The translations under genes were made by a program, and so were the position numbers. Shown in pieces: positions 1 to 6,106 of a DNA stretch of 12,206 nt. The stretch is from CCY15215 sp034932145. GTDB taxonomy: Bacteria > Cyanobacteriota > Cyanobacteriia > Cyanobacteriales > Spirulinaceae. Numbering within the stretch: the first letter of the stretch is position 1; each line of letters opens with the position of its first letter. Under the pieces are notes generated by a model, which saw only the letters and a program-made list of their open reading frames with translations, was not told the DNA's origin and made no database searches. The stretch covers positions 1 to 12,206 of the forward strand of contig NZ_JAYGHV010000417.1 of NCBI RefSeq assembly GCF_034932145.1, in the 5' to 3' direction.

Positions 1-16
1 ATGCGTTTAGTTTAAT

Positions 17-1342
17 TCAGGTTATTTTTGCGCGATCGCCAAGAATGTAAGTGGCTGAAATTGCCCGATCGTCCCCCAACATCATCAGTGCAAAAGTGCG
101 ATCGCCGATTTCTGCAAGAGTTTGGGGTAATTCTCCTGAATTTCGCAAGGCCATTAAAGGGGTTGCTTGCAAATTTACAACAATAAAATCAGCTTCTTTC
201 CCTACATCAAAATTGCCGATTTTCTCCTCTAAATTGAGTGCTTTTGCACCCCCTAAAGTTGCTAAAAATAAGGCTTGAAAAGAGGATAATTTTCTCCCTT
301 GTAATTGAGAAACTTTATAGCCCTCATTGGCAGTTTGGAGGAGGGAAAAACTCGTTCCTGCCCCTACATCCGTCCCTAAACCTACCTTAATTGGTGTTTC
401 TTGAGACTTCGCTTGCTGAAGTTTAAATAATCCGCTTCCGAGAAATAAATTAGAAGTCGGACAAAAAGAAATCGCTGAATTTGCCTCAGATAAGCGCTTA
501 AATTCTGCGGGGGATAATTGTACCCCGTGGGCAAAAATAGAGCGATCGCCTACTAATCCAGCGCGATCGTAGACATCCAAATAGTTCTGAGAATGGGGAA
601 ATAATTCTCGAATCCATTCAACTTCCTTGACATTTTCGGAAAGATGTGTATGGAGATAAACATCGGGAAATTCTGCGAGTAATTTCCCTGCAAGTTGTAA
701 TTGTTTTTCGCTAGAAGTTGCTGCAAAACGAGGGGTGACAGCATAGAGTAAACGCCCATTTTTATGCCATTTCTGAATGAGTGCTTTTGTCTCCTCATAA
801 GACGATTGTGCCGTATCTTTGAGATAGTCGGGGGCATTACAATCCATCATAACTTTACCCGCGATCGCGCGAAGATTGCGATCGCCTGCTGCTTCAAAAA
901 ATGCGTCAACAGATTCAGGAAATATTGTCGTAAAAACTAAAGCCGTTGTTGTACCATTTCTCAGCAATTCATCTAAAAAGAAAGAAGCAATTTTCTTAGC
1001 ATAGCTTTTCTCTTTAAATTTTCTTTCCGTGGGAAACGTATATTGATGCAACCATTCCAATAGTTGTTCCCCATAAGCAGCAATCATCTCTGTTTGGGGA
1101 AAATGAATATGGGTGTCGATAAAACCGGGAAGAATGAGGCGATCGCGGTAATGAGTAATAGAGAGATTGGGATATTTGGAGTGCATTTCTGCATAATCCC
1201 CAAAATCTTGAATAATCCCATTTTCTATTACCAATAAACCATCGGGAAAATAGCGAACGCTTTCCAATTCGGAGACATAGAAAGGATCGTCGATGAAGTC
1301 AAGAAATGCGCCACGAAAGCCTTTAATTGCTGATAAATTCAT
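17..1342 (-). CDS. guaD: Guanine deaminase
   Basis: The 441-aa product belongs to the amidohydrolase superfamily and should hydrolyse guanine to xanthine and ammonia in the cytoplasm (purine salvage and nitrogen recovery). The zinc-site motifs are all visible in order: PGFIDTHIH (His78 and His80), HTHLSE (His233, with Glu236 as the likely proton shuttle), FAHG (His272) and GTDVGAG (Asp325). The segment FCPTSNLFLGSG (about residues 293-304) is characteristic of guanine deaminases and separates it from other aminohydrolases. The length is normal for the family. The ATG at 1342 gives the expected N-terminal beta-sandwich start, although no clear Shine-Dalgarno sequence precedes it. It lies 51 bp downstream of the Tab2-like gene on the same strand and could be co-transcribed with it. 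No regulator of purine genes is visible nearby. The identification is firm. Confidence 0.95.
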   Translation of the reverse strand: MNLSAIKGFRGAFLDFIDDPFYVSELESVRYFPDGLLVIENGIIQDFGDYAEMHSKYPNLSITHYRDRLILPGFIDTHIHFPQTEMIAAYGEQLLEWLHQYTFPTERKFKEKSYAKKIASFFLDELLRNGTTTALVFTTIFPESVDAFFEAAGDRNLRAIAGKVMMDCNAPDYLKDTAQSSYEETKALIQKWHKNGRLLYAVTPRFAATSSEKQLQLAGKLLAEFPDVYLHTHLSENVKEVEWIRELFPHSQNYLDVYDRAGLVGDRSIFAHGVQLSPAEFKRLSEANSAISFCPTSNLFLGSGLFKLQQAKSQETPIKVGLGTDVGAGTSFSLLQTANEGYKVSQLQGRKLSSFQALFLATLGGAKALNLEEKIGNFDVGKEADFIVVNLQATPLMALRNSGELPQTLAEIGDRTFALMMLGDDRAISATYILGDRAKIT

Positions 1343-1351
1343 TCACTTAAA

Positions 1352-1365
1352 AGCACTGAAGTGCT
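1352..1365. repeat. 14-bp palindrome AGCACT-GA-AGTGCT
   Basis: A perfect 6-bp inverted repeat with a 2-base centre lies 10 bp upstream of the guaD start, between guaD and the Tab2-like gene. The loop is too short for a comfortable RNA hairpin, so a protein-binding palindrome is at least as likely. Its function is unknown. Confidence 0.4.
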
Positions 1366-1380
1366 GACGATAGAACTAAA

Positions 1381-1404
1381 AGTCTTATAAGTCTTATAAG
1401 TCTT
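1381..1404. repeat. 9-bp tandem repeat at the Tab2-like stop codon
   Basis: AGTCTTATA is repeated twice (1381-1389, 1390-1398), followed by a partial third copy. On the minus strand it reads as GAC-TTA-TAA repeated, so the end of the Tab2-like gene carries consecutive in-frame stop codons (TAA, TAA, then TAG). It looks like a replication-slippage duplication. Confidence 0.6.
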
Positions 1405-2269
1405 CTTTTAAGAGCCAAAAACCGGCAAAGGCTTCTGAATCTGGACTAGATTGAATCGCTAGGAAATGAATATTATTGACTTTTTCTTTTGCGTTTTCAA
1501 ATCCATTCGCTTCGGCTAAAGTTTTATCGTCTTTAATATCCGCTAAAATCCAACTATCGCTAGATCCCGTTTCCAAACGCAAGCGGGGAAACTGACCTTT
1601 TTCAAACTGCAAAAAGGCTAACTCTAAACCCGACATCCAAGCCGCTAAAGGGGTTGCGCGAGGGGAAAAGATAATTAACCACGGAATCTTCATTTCAGGG
1701 GTAATTCCAATCATTTCTAGAGGGAATACCTCACTAAAACCAATCTCCCAATCTGTCATTTCTGTAAAGGCTTCCGCTTCTAAAGACACAAATGCCCATT
1801 TATCCGTGCGATCGCCTCTCACTGCATCGGGAAGAGGTACGGCATTTAAAGGAGGATACTTAATTGAAGTTGCTTTGGCAGATTCCTCATCATACCCTGC
1901 TTGGGTTGGATAAAAACGATCCATGCGATGGGCGATCCATTGATTTAGCGCGTAAGTTCGACGACTGGGGATAGCAGGTATATCCGCTTCCTCGCAGGCT
2001 TTCAGGATCATATTGTTCATTGCCCGACGAAAGAAACGAATGCGATCGGGGGCATAAGCTGCTTTCGCGATCGCCTCTTCAAGGGCTTCTCGCAACCAAA
2101 TAGAATTCACGCTTTTGTTATTAGTGAATTTCGAGAACTTAAACAAGGATTCTGGCGATCGCGTCATATCGAGGGGAGTTTCGCAGATCAGCACTTCCCA
2201 CAGTTTCTTCTTATTTTCATCAAAAATTGGACGCGAGTAAAAATCGAGTTCCCAAATTGTCGTTCCCAT
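1394..2269 (-). CDS. Tab2/Atab2-family RNA-binding protein (DUF1092)
   Basis: This 291-aa protein shows the features of the Tab2/Atab2 family. It opens with WELDFYSRPIFDENKKK and WEVLIC, has a central segment rich in aromatic and acidic residues, and ends in the short WLL motif (FWLLKEDL) typical of the family. In green algae and plants the relatives bind psaB or other photosystem mRNAs and promote their translation. Cyanobacterial homologues are linked to photosystem accumulation, so a role in expressing photosynthetic proteins is likely but inferred from family knowledge. There are no membrane segments or signal peptide. The ATG at 2269 gives the standard N-terminus and the length matches the family. 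guaD follows on the same strand after 51 bp, with no functional link apparent. Confidence 0.88.
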   Translation of the reverse strand: MGTTIWELDFYSRPIFDENKKKLWEVLICETPLDMTRSPESLFKFSKFTNNKSVNSIWLREALEEAIAKAAYAPDRIRFFRRAMNNMILKACEEADIPAIPSRRTYALNQWIAHRMDRFYPTQAGYDEESAKATSIKYPPLNAVPLPDAVRGDRTDKWAFVSLEAEAFTEMTDWEIGFSEVFPLEMIGITPEMKIPWLIIFSPRATPLAAWMSGLELAFLQFEKGQFPRLRLETGSSDSWILADIKDDKTLAEANGFENAKEKVNNIHFLAIQSSPDSEAFAGFWLLKEDL

Positions 2270-2508
2270 ACCTGATTTGCGTTAGTTTTTGCGGCCTTTA
2301 CCATCATAAGTTGTTCGGGACGCGATCGCTATCTTAATTAGACCTAAGCGATCGCCTTCCTGCTGATGCAATTGTTCTCATGCTGTTAAGGAGGCAATAG
2401 GGAACAGGCAATAGGGAACAGGAAACAGGCAATAGAAGGGATTCTGCGTCTTTACACTTCTTTACACATACGATAAACTGAAGATACTTTAGATTAACTG
2501 GAGCAATT
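2270..2508. other. Divergent intergenic region
   Basis: This gap of about 240 bp separates the start of the Tab2-like gene (minus) from the small coiled-coil gene (plus), so promoters for both should lie here. It contains two HIP1 octamers (near 2320 and 2348), the tandem repeat at 2392-2435, and a short repeated CTTTACAC element near 2450-2466. No convincing -35/-10 pair was found on either strand. Confidence 0.5.
2392..2435. repeat. 14-bp tandem repeat AGGCAATAGGGAAC
   Basis: Two exact 14-bp units lie at 2392-2405 and 2406-2419, followed by AGGAAAC and a partial AGGCAATAG. Low-complexity GGGAACAGG-type repeats of this sort are common between cyanobacterial genes. The minus-strand reading frame across it is a translated repeat, not a gene. 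Confidence 0.8.
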
Positions 2509-2763
2509 ATGACACAATCAGAAACCACTCAAATTCTCGAAGAACTTAAAGAAATTCGGACTCGTTTGGATCATTTGGACGGATCGGTGAATCATCTAGA
2601 AAAGTCGGTAAGTCATTTAGAAAAGTCGGTAGATCGCTTGGAAATTTCCGCAGATAAATCCGAGGCTTATCGAGAAGGGACTCAATGGGTTGTTAATCTT
2701 GCTTTTAGTTTGATTGCTGCTACAACTATTGGGATTATTCTCAGGTTTGTTTTAGGAAGTTGA
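2509..2763 (+). CDS. Small coiled-coil protein with C-terminal membrane helix
   Basis: This 84-aa protein has unknown function. Residues 1-50 are strongly helical and carry heptad-spaced repeats: HLDGSVN, HLEKSVS, HLEKSVD, RLEISAD. The two central units are almost identical at the DNA level (GAAAAGTCGGTA repeated). Residues about 58-81 form one hydrophobic helix (WVVNLAFSLIAATTIGIILRF), so the likely topology is a cytoplasmic coiled coil anchored in a membrane by its C-terminus. The ATG is preceded by GGAG at a spacing of about 7 bp, which supports this start. The layout recalls small phage haemolysin-like XhlA proteins, but that is similarity of architecture only. It stands alone, convergent with the ADP-ribosylglycohydrolase gene. 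Confidence 0.75.
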   Translation: MTQSETTQILEELKEIRTRLDHLDGSVNHLEKSVSHLEKSVDRLEISADKSEAYREGTQWVVNLAFSLIAATTIGIILRFVLGS

Positions 2764-2770
2764 AGTGCGA

Positions 2771-2786
2771 TATAGCTAAGGCTATA
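2771..2786. terminator. Possible bidirectional hairpin between convergent genes
   Basis: TATAGC-TAAG-GCTATA forms a perfect 6-bp stem with a 4-base loop, placed 8 bp after the small coiled-coil gene and 15 bp before the end of the facing ADP-ribosylglycohydrolase gene. It is AT-rich and followed on the plus strand only by CTTT, so it would be a weak terminator at best. Confidence 0.35.
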
Positions 2787-2800
2787 CTTTGCGATCGCCA

Positions 2801-3814
2801 TCAACTCAAAATCTTCTTTGCTAATCTCTCAGACAAAGCCAAAATATCATAAAATCGGGCAATCTTTTGCATCCAATCAGCCGGAATATCTTTAACACCA
2901 TAATATAATCCAGCCAAACCTCCCGCTAATGCCGCGATCGTATCCGTACTCTCTCCTAAATTAACTGCTTTTAAAACAGTTTCAGTATAAGAAGAACTAT
3001 TTAATAAACACCAGAGAACCGCTTCTAAAGTATGAACAGTATATCCTCCCGAATGAATTTCTGCTTGGGAAAGTTCGGCTAAATTTCCCCCAATAATATT
3101 CTGGAATTGAGACAATTGATCGTTATAAGGAGGGTGCCAATAAAATGGCTCAATCCGAGCAATTCCTTGTAAATAAGCTATTTTTGGGTCATATCCTCGC
3201 AACAAATCGATCGCGATACTCACATAAAAGCCACAAGCCATTTGCGATCGCGGATGGGCGTGGGTAATTTGTGAAATCTTATGAATGCGATCGAGTAATT
3301 CCGGAAAAGGCAATAAATGATGGAAAAAAACAAAAGGCAAGGTTCTCACTAAAGACCCATTGCCATTACTCATTTCCTCCGTTTCCCCCGACAGTTGCGG
3401 CGATATCCCTTCCCGTAAATGGGCGATCGCCTTAGCCGTCGTAAAGCCAATATCAAAACGCTGTCCGTGAGGAGTCCAAACTTGACCCTCGTACCAGCGA
3501 GAAAGCAAATTTGCCGTCTCATCAAGCAAAGCATCCGATTGAACATCTTGCCAACAGAGTGCGTCAGCAACGCAAAACATCAAAGAACTTTCATCGGACC
3601 AAGTTCCTGGGGGTTGGTTGTGGGTACCGTATCCTTGCATCCCCGTAACGGGAATTTTTTGCAGTTGCGATCGCGGGGAAAACTCCACTGGAACCCCCAA
3701 AGCATCTCCAATACAAAACCCTAATAACCCCGATAAAATTTTTCCCGCCAAAAGTTGCGCTTGTACCCGTTCCATAGTGTTCGCTGCGCCGTGGTGTAGC
3801 CTATTCGTAATCAT
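2801..3814 (-). CDS. ADP-ribosylglycohydrolase family protein, altered metal site
   Basis: The product (337 aa from this start) is an all-helical ADP-ribosyl-glycohydrolase of the DraG/ARH group, enzymes that remove ADP-ribose from proteins or related substrates using two Mg2+ ions. Recognisable motifs are GDALGVPVEF near the N-terminus, GTWSDESSL (residues about 70-78), NGSLVRTLPF, THAHPRSQMA, and the C-terminal LGESTDTIAALAGGLAGLYYG. The usual metal-binding triplet T-D-D reads S-D-E (73-75), and the first Asp of the usual D-x-D-T motif is Ser (S289, D291, T292). Activity may therefore be changed or reduced. The start is uncertain: the reading frame stays open to 3889 and another ATG lies at 3775. 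The ATG at 3814 was chosen because AGGA lies about 10 bp upstream. It is divergent from mlaE. Confidence 0.85.
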   Translation of the reverse strand: MITNRLHHGAANTMERVQAQLLAGKILSGLLGFCIGDALGVPVEFSPRSQLQKIPVTGMQGYGTHNQPPGTWSDESSLMFCVADALCWQDVQSDALLDETANLLSRWYEGQVWTPHGQRFDIGFTTAKAIAHLREGISPQLSGETEEMSNGNGSLVRTLPFVFFHHLLPFPELLDRIHKISQITHAHPRSQMACGFYVSIAIDLLRGYDPKIAYLQGIARIEPFYWHPPYNDQLSQFQNIIGGNLAELSQAEIHSGGYTVHTLEAVLWCLLNSSSYTETVLKAVNLGESTDTIAALAGGLAGLYYGVKDIPADWMQKIARFYDILALSERLAKKILS

Positions 3815-3888
3815 CTGAGTCTGTTCCTGATTAATTTTCGCCCGCACAAAAATGACTCTTGTGGCTGCACCCTCTTTCTTTTTACACA
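3815..3888. promoter_or_regulatory. Short divergent promoter region
   Basis: Only 74 bp separate the chosen starts of the ADP-ribosylglycohydrolase gene (minus) and mlaE (plus). Promoters for both must overlap here or extend into the genes. No clear -10/-35 elements were recognised. The reading frames of both genes remain open across the gap, so either could begin further upstream at a non-ATG codon. Confidence 0.35.
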
Positions 3889-4671
3889 ATGTCGAACCCC
3901 GAATCCGAAGATTTTGTCGAACAGTCTTGGCTATGGCGTTTTGTCATGGCACTTCTCCTGGTTGGACAACTCGGGTTGCGCCTCTTCAAGGGCAGAATTT
4001 ATCCGCGTGCTTTTCTCGAACAACTCGCCAAAGCCGGACCTCGTTCCCTCTTACCTGTTATTTTAATCGCAATTTCCGCCAGTGCCATCTTTACCATTCA
4101 AACCGCGCGGGAATTAAACCGTTTTGGGGCAATTAATGCCCTGGGAGGAGCCTTTGCCTTAGCCTTTTGTCGGGAGTTAGGTCCGGTATTAACCGCGAGT
4201 ATTGTCGCAGGACAGGTAGGATCGGCTTATGCGGCGGAATTAGGCGCGATGCGGGTAACGGAACAAATTGATGCGTTAATGATGTTAAAAACCGATCCTA
4301 TCGATTATTTGGTCTTACCGAGGGCGATCGCCTGTTGCGTAATGTTACCCCTCTTAAGCATTTGCGCGATCGCCGTGGGAATTATTTCTGGAATGCTGGT
4401 AGCACGGCAATTTTATCATCTCAATCCTTGGTTATTTTTACAATCGGTGCGATCGTTTTTAACCCCTTTAGATTTGCTGGCAGTTTTGCTGAAAGGGTTT
4501 CTGTTTGGTATTGTTGTCTCGGCGATCGGCTGTAGTTGGGGGCTGACAACCCAGGGAGGGGCAAAGGAGGTGGGACAATCTTCAACCAATGCTGTTGTTA
4601 CGACATGGATCGCTATTTTTATGCTGGATTTTCTACTCTCTTTGGTATTATTTAAAACGCCTATTCTTTGA
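3889..4671 (+). CDS. mlaE: MlaE/TGD1-type lipid ABC transporter permease
   Basis: This 260-aa integral membrane protein is the permease of an Mla/TGD-type ABC transporter that moves phospholipids or glycolipids between membranes. It matches the cyanobacterial Ycf63/TGD1 relatives. The family hallmark is clear in the middle of the protein: GGAFALAFCRELGPVLTAS, then GQVGSAYAAELGAMRVTEQIDAL, a cytoplasmic loop thought to contact the ATPase. Hydrophobic stretches around LLPVILIAISASAIF, CCVMLPLLSICAIAVGII, GFLFGIVVSAIG and WIAIFMLDFLLSLVLF are membrane helices. The ATG at 3889 gives the usual length. A TTG at 3859 in the same frame would add 10 residues and is less likely. The ATPase and the substrate-binding (MCE) partner are not in this window. 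Downstream lies the duplicated leader and toxin-antitoxin island. Confidence 0.93.
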   Translation: MSNPESEDFVEQSWLWRFVMALLLVGQLGLRLFKGRIYPRAFLEQLAKAGPRSLLPVILIAISASAIFTIQTARELNRFGAINALGGAFALAFCRELGPVLTASIVAGQVGSAYAAELGAMRVTEQIDALMMLKTDPIDYLVLPRAIACCVMLPLLSICAIAVGIISGMLVARQFYHLNPWLFLQSVRSFLTPLDLLAVLLKGFLFGIVVSAIGCSWGLTTQGGAKEVGQSSTNAVVTTWIAIFMLDFLLSLVLFKTPIL

Positions 4672-4724
4672 TATTGCTTGCTACACTGGCTAAAGTTGAA
4701 TTATTCTCGATCTCGAAAATAAAC

Positions 4725-4871
4725 ATGATTATTGCCCCTCCTCCCGCAACGCGATCGAGGGTAAAACCTCTCACGAATATTTTACCCGATCGCGCTACGA
4801 CAGAACTCGAACCAGTATTGCAAACTTTTATGCAGCCCTTGCCCAATTTGCAAACAAGACTGATATCCTAG
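4725..4871 (+). CDS. Candidate 48-aa small protein (uncertain)
   Basis: A short frame starts at ATG 4725 (MIIAPPPATRSRVKPL...) and ends at TAG 4869-4871, downstream of mlaE. The product is proline-rich with no membrane segment, and no family is recognised. The only support for coding is weak: where this stretch is duplicated (5961-6072), two of the three base differences are silent in this frame and one changes Pro to His. The second copy lacks the ATG. It may equally be untranslated leader sequence of proS. No Shine-Dalgarno sequence is evident. Confidence 0.25.
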   Translation: MIIAPPPATRSRVKPLTNILPDRATTELEPVLQTFMQPLPNLQTRLIS

Positions 4872-4904
4872 ATCGATGCGACTGCAATCTCAAGGGAAAT
4901 CTGT
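4760..4904 (+). repeat. Direct repeat copy A (duplicated proS leader)
   Basis: This segment matches 5961-6106 in the same orientation, 1.2 kb away. Bases 4783-4886 are identical to 5984-6087 (104 bp without a mismatch). The 5' 23 bp carry three substitutions (4768, 4778, 4782). After 4886 a short divergent stretch with a 1-bp length difference leads into a shared AAGGGAAATCTGT. In copy B that shared end abuts the proS start codon, whereas here it leads into the mntA promoter region. Copy A is therefore best read as the displaced duplicate. Confidence 0.92.
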
Positions 4905-4906
4905 GA

Positions 4907-4912
4907 TACTAT
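4907..4912 (+). promoter_or_regulatory. Possible -10 element for mntA-hepT
   Basis: TACTAT, matching the -10 consensus at four of six positions, lies about 30 bp before the mntA start and just past the end of repeat copy A. No good -35 element sits at the right distance. It is a weak candidate. Confidence 0.25.
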
Positions 4913-4943
4913 TTTAAGCTAAATAATAAAAATAAACTTAAAC

Positions 4944-5237
4944 ATGAAACTCAAACAACAGGTACGAGACAAACGAAACGCGATCGCAGAAATTGCAGCC
5001 AAGCACGGAGCATTTAACGTGCGAATTTTCGGCTCGGTTGCCAGAGGAGAAGAAACAGAAAATAGCGATATCGATTTTCTAATCGATTACGATCTAGCCA
5101 AAATTTCTCCTTGGTTTCCAATGGGTTTAATCGAAGACTTAGAAAATCTCTTAAAGTGTAAAGTTGATGTAGTAGCGGCTAAATCTTTACATTATTTTAT
5201 TCGTGACAAAATTTTGGCAGAGGCAATTGAATTATGA
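4944..5237 (+). CDS. mntA: MNT nucleotidyltransferase antitoxin
   Basis: This 97-aa protein is a minimal nucleotidyltransferase of the MNT/MntA type. The signature GSVARGEETENSDIDFLID contains G30-S31, R34-G35 and the catalytic acids D42 and D44. D75 in CKVDVV is the expected third carboxylate, so the active site looks complete. In characterised HEPN/MNT modules the MNT protein is the antitoxin and transfers AMP from ATP to a tyrosine beside the HEPN active site, blocking its RNase activity. The stop codon overlaps the start of hepT by 4 bp (ATGA), implying translational coupling. The gene begins 39 bp after repeat copy A, so transcription from a duplicated proS promoter is possible. No strong Shine-Dalgarno sequence is visible. 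Confidence 0.9.
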   Translation: MKLKQQVRDKRNAIAEIAAKHGAFNVRIFGSVARGEETENSDIDFLIDYDLAKISPWFPMGLIEDLENLLKCKVDVVAAKSLHYFIRDKILAEAIEL

Positions 5238-5569
5238 AAGAAAATAGAATTTATTTGATTCACATACGAGATTGCTTGCAAAGAATTAAATCTTATACAG
5301 CGACAGGAAAAGATGATTTTTTCCAAGAAACGATCATTCAAGATTCAGTTATCAGAAATCTTGAGGTTATGTGTGAATCTATCAAAAAGCTACCGGATGA
5401 ATGGAAAGCCTCAGAACCGAGTATTCCTTGGGAACGAATTGTTGGTTTTAGAAATAGGCTAGCTCATGAGTATTTAAGTCTCAATTTAGAGGTGGTATGG
5501 GATGTTGTTGAAAACTACTTGCCAGATTTGGAAAGCGCGATCGAAAACATAGCAGAACGATTTTGGTAA
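5234..5569 (+). CDS. hepT: HEPN-domain RNase toxin
   Basis: This 111-aa helical protein is the HEPN partner of the MNT antitoxin just upstream. The diagnostic RX4HXY motif is intact: R73 and H78 form the RNase site and Y80 is the tyrosine that MntA adenylylates in studied systems (FRNRLAHEYLSLN). Family members cleave RNA, in one studied case the tRNA 3' end, and arrest growth when not neutralised. The length is normal and no lesion is seen, so the module appears functional. The coding sequence is noticeably AT-rich compared with mlaE or proS, consistent with acquired DNA, though this is only an impression. Its 3' end faces the vapC fragment on the other strand, 38 bp away. Confidence 0.9.
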   Translation: MKENRIYLIHIRDCLQRIKSYTATGKDDFFQETIIQDSVIRNLEVMCESIKKLPDEWKASEPSIPWERIVGFRNRLAHEYLSLNLEVVWDVVENYLPDLESAIENIAERFW

Positions 5570-5607
5570 TTTGACAGTTATAATCTGATTTAACTAATGC
5601 CAGTTTT

Positions 5608-5691
5608 CTATCTGCAAATCATTAATTCATTAGGGCGCGGGCGCAAAGGCTCAGATAAAGTATTAGTATCCAGTAAAAAGATTAAACTCAC
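5608..5691 (-). pseudogene. vapC: vapC toxin remnant (first 27 codons)
   Basis: Directly after the vapB-like gene, and overlapping its TGA by the 4-bp GTGA typical of toxin-antitoxin pairs, a GTG-started frame reads MSLIFLLDTNTLSEPLRPRP followed by NELMICR and a TAG at 5608-5610. LLDTNxLSExLRP is the classic N-terminus of a VapC PIN-domain RNase, including the first catalytic Asp (D8). A working VapC has about 130 residues and three further acidic residues. None follows here, because hepT occupies the opposite strand 38 bp on. It is a truncated toxin with no expected activity. Confidence 0.8.
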
Positions 5692-5942
5692 AAAATCACC
5701 TCGCGTCCGAGGGATTTGTCTCGAACATCTTTAAAAATTTCGTCAACATCAATATCGGCTTCTTCAATATTATTTTCTTGGCGAAATTTTTGGATAGATT
5801 CCCAAAAATCCAGTTGCCCACCATTGCGATCGCCATTATTTTCTACTTCAGTAATTTCAACGGTTACTCTTTGCCCGTCAGGAATATCGAGCATTTCCGA
5901 GAATATCAACATTTGACCCTGTTTGATGGCTGTAATCTGCAC
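5688..5942 (-). CDS. vapB: VapB-like antitoxin without a working toxin
   Basis: The 84-aa product starts with MQITAIKQGQMLIFSEMLDI (GTG start) and PDGQRVTVEIT, an N-terminal beta-rich segment. The C-terminal half is acidic and helical (FWESIQKFRQENNIEEADID) and ends in GREVIL, a form common in antitoxins placed upstream of VapC toxins in cyanobacteria. The GTG at 5942 was chosen because a strong Shine-Dalgarno sequence (GAGGAAGG, about 7 bp upstream) precedes it. The frame stays open to an ATG at 6047, but that extension lies within the proS leader repeat and is not credible. Its stop overlaps the vapC remnant. With the toxin destroyed it is a solitary antitoxin that might still bind DNA or a VapC encoded elsewhere. 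Confidence 0.72.
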   Translation of the reverse strand: MQITAIKQGQMLIFSEMLDIPDGQRVTVEITEVENNGDRNGGQLDFWESIQKFRQENNIEEADIDVDEIFKDVRDKSLGREVIL

Positions 5943-5960
5943 GATTTTTCCTTCCTCTCT

Positions 5961-6106
5961 GGTAAAACATCTCACGAACATTCTACCCGATCGCGCTACG
6001 ACAGAACTCGAACCAGTATTGCAAACTTTTATGCAGCCCTTGCCCAATTTGCAAACAAGACTGATATCCTAGATCGATGCGACTGCACTGAAAAAGGGAA
6101 ATCTGT
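5961..6106 (+). repeat. Direct repeat copy B (proS leader)
   Basis: This is the partner of 4760-4904. It begins immediately beside the vapB Shine-Dalgarno sequence and ends exactly at the proS ATG, so it comprises the whole proS leader. Inside it, TTGCAAAC occurs twice (near 6019 and 6050). TTGCCC about 16 bp before TGATAT (6062-6067) is a possible but weak promoter. If proS transcription starts here, the same signal exists in copy A. Confidence 0.92.

Noticed and set aside
2334..2528. Minus-strand 64-codon frame upstream of the small coiled-coil gene
   Set aside because: It is a translation of the AGGCAATAGGGAAC tandem repeat (LLPVSCSLLPVPYCLL) and overlaps the start of a better-supported gene.
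4661..4846. Minus-strand 61-codon frame sharing its first 21 residues with the frame opposite copy B
   Set aside because: The shared residues only reflect the DNA repeat. The three differences between copies all change amino acids in this frame, and nothing recognisable follows.
5943..6047. N-terminal extension of the vapB-like protein to an ATG at 6047
   Set aside because: The added 35 residues are antisense to the proS leader repeat. A GTG with a strong Shine-Dalgarno sequence at 5942 gives a normal antitoxin N-terminus.
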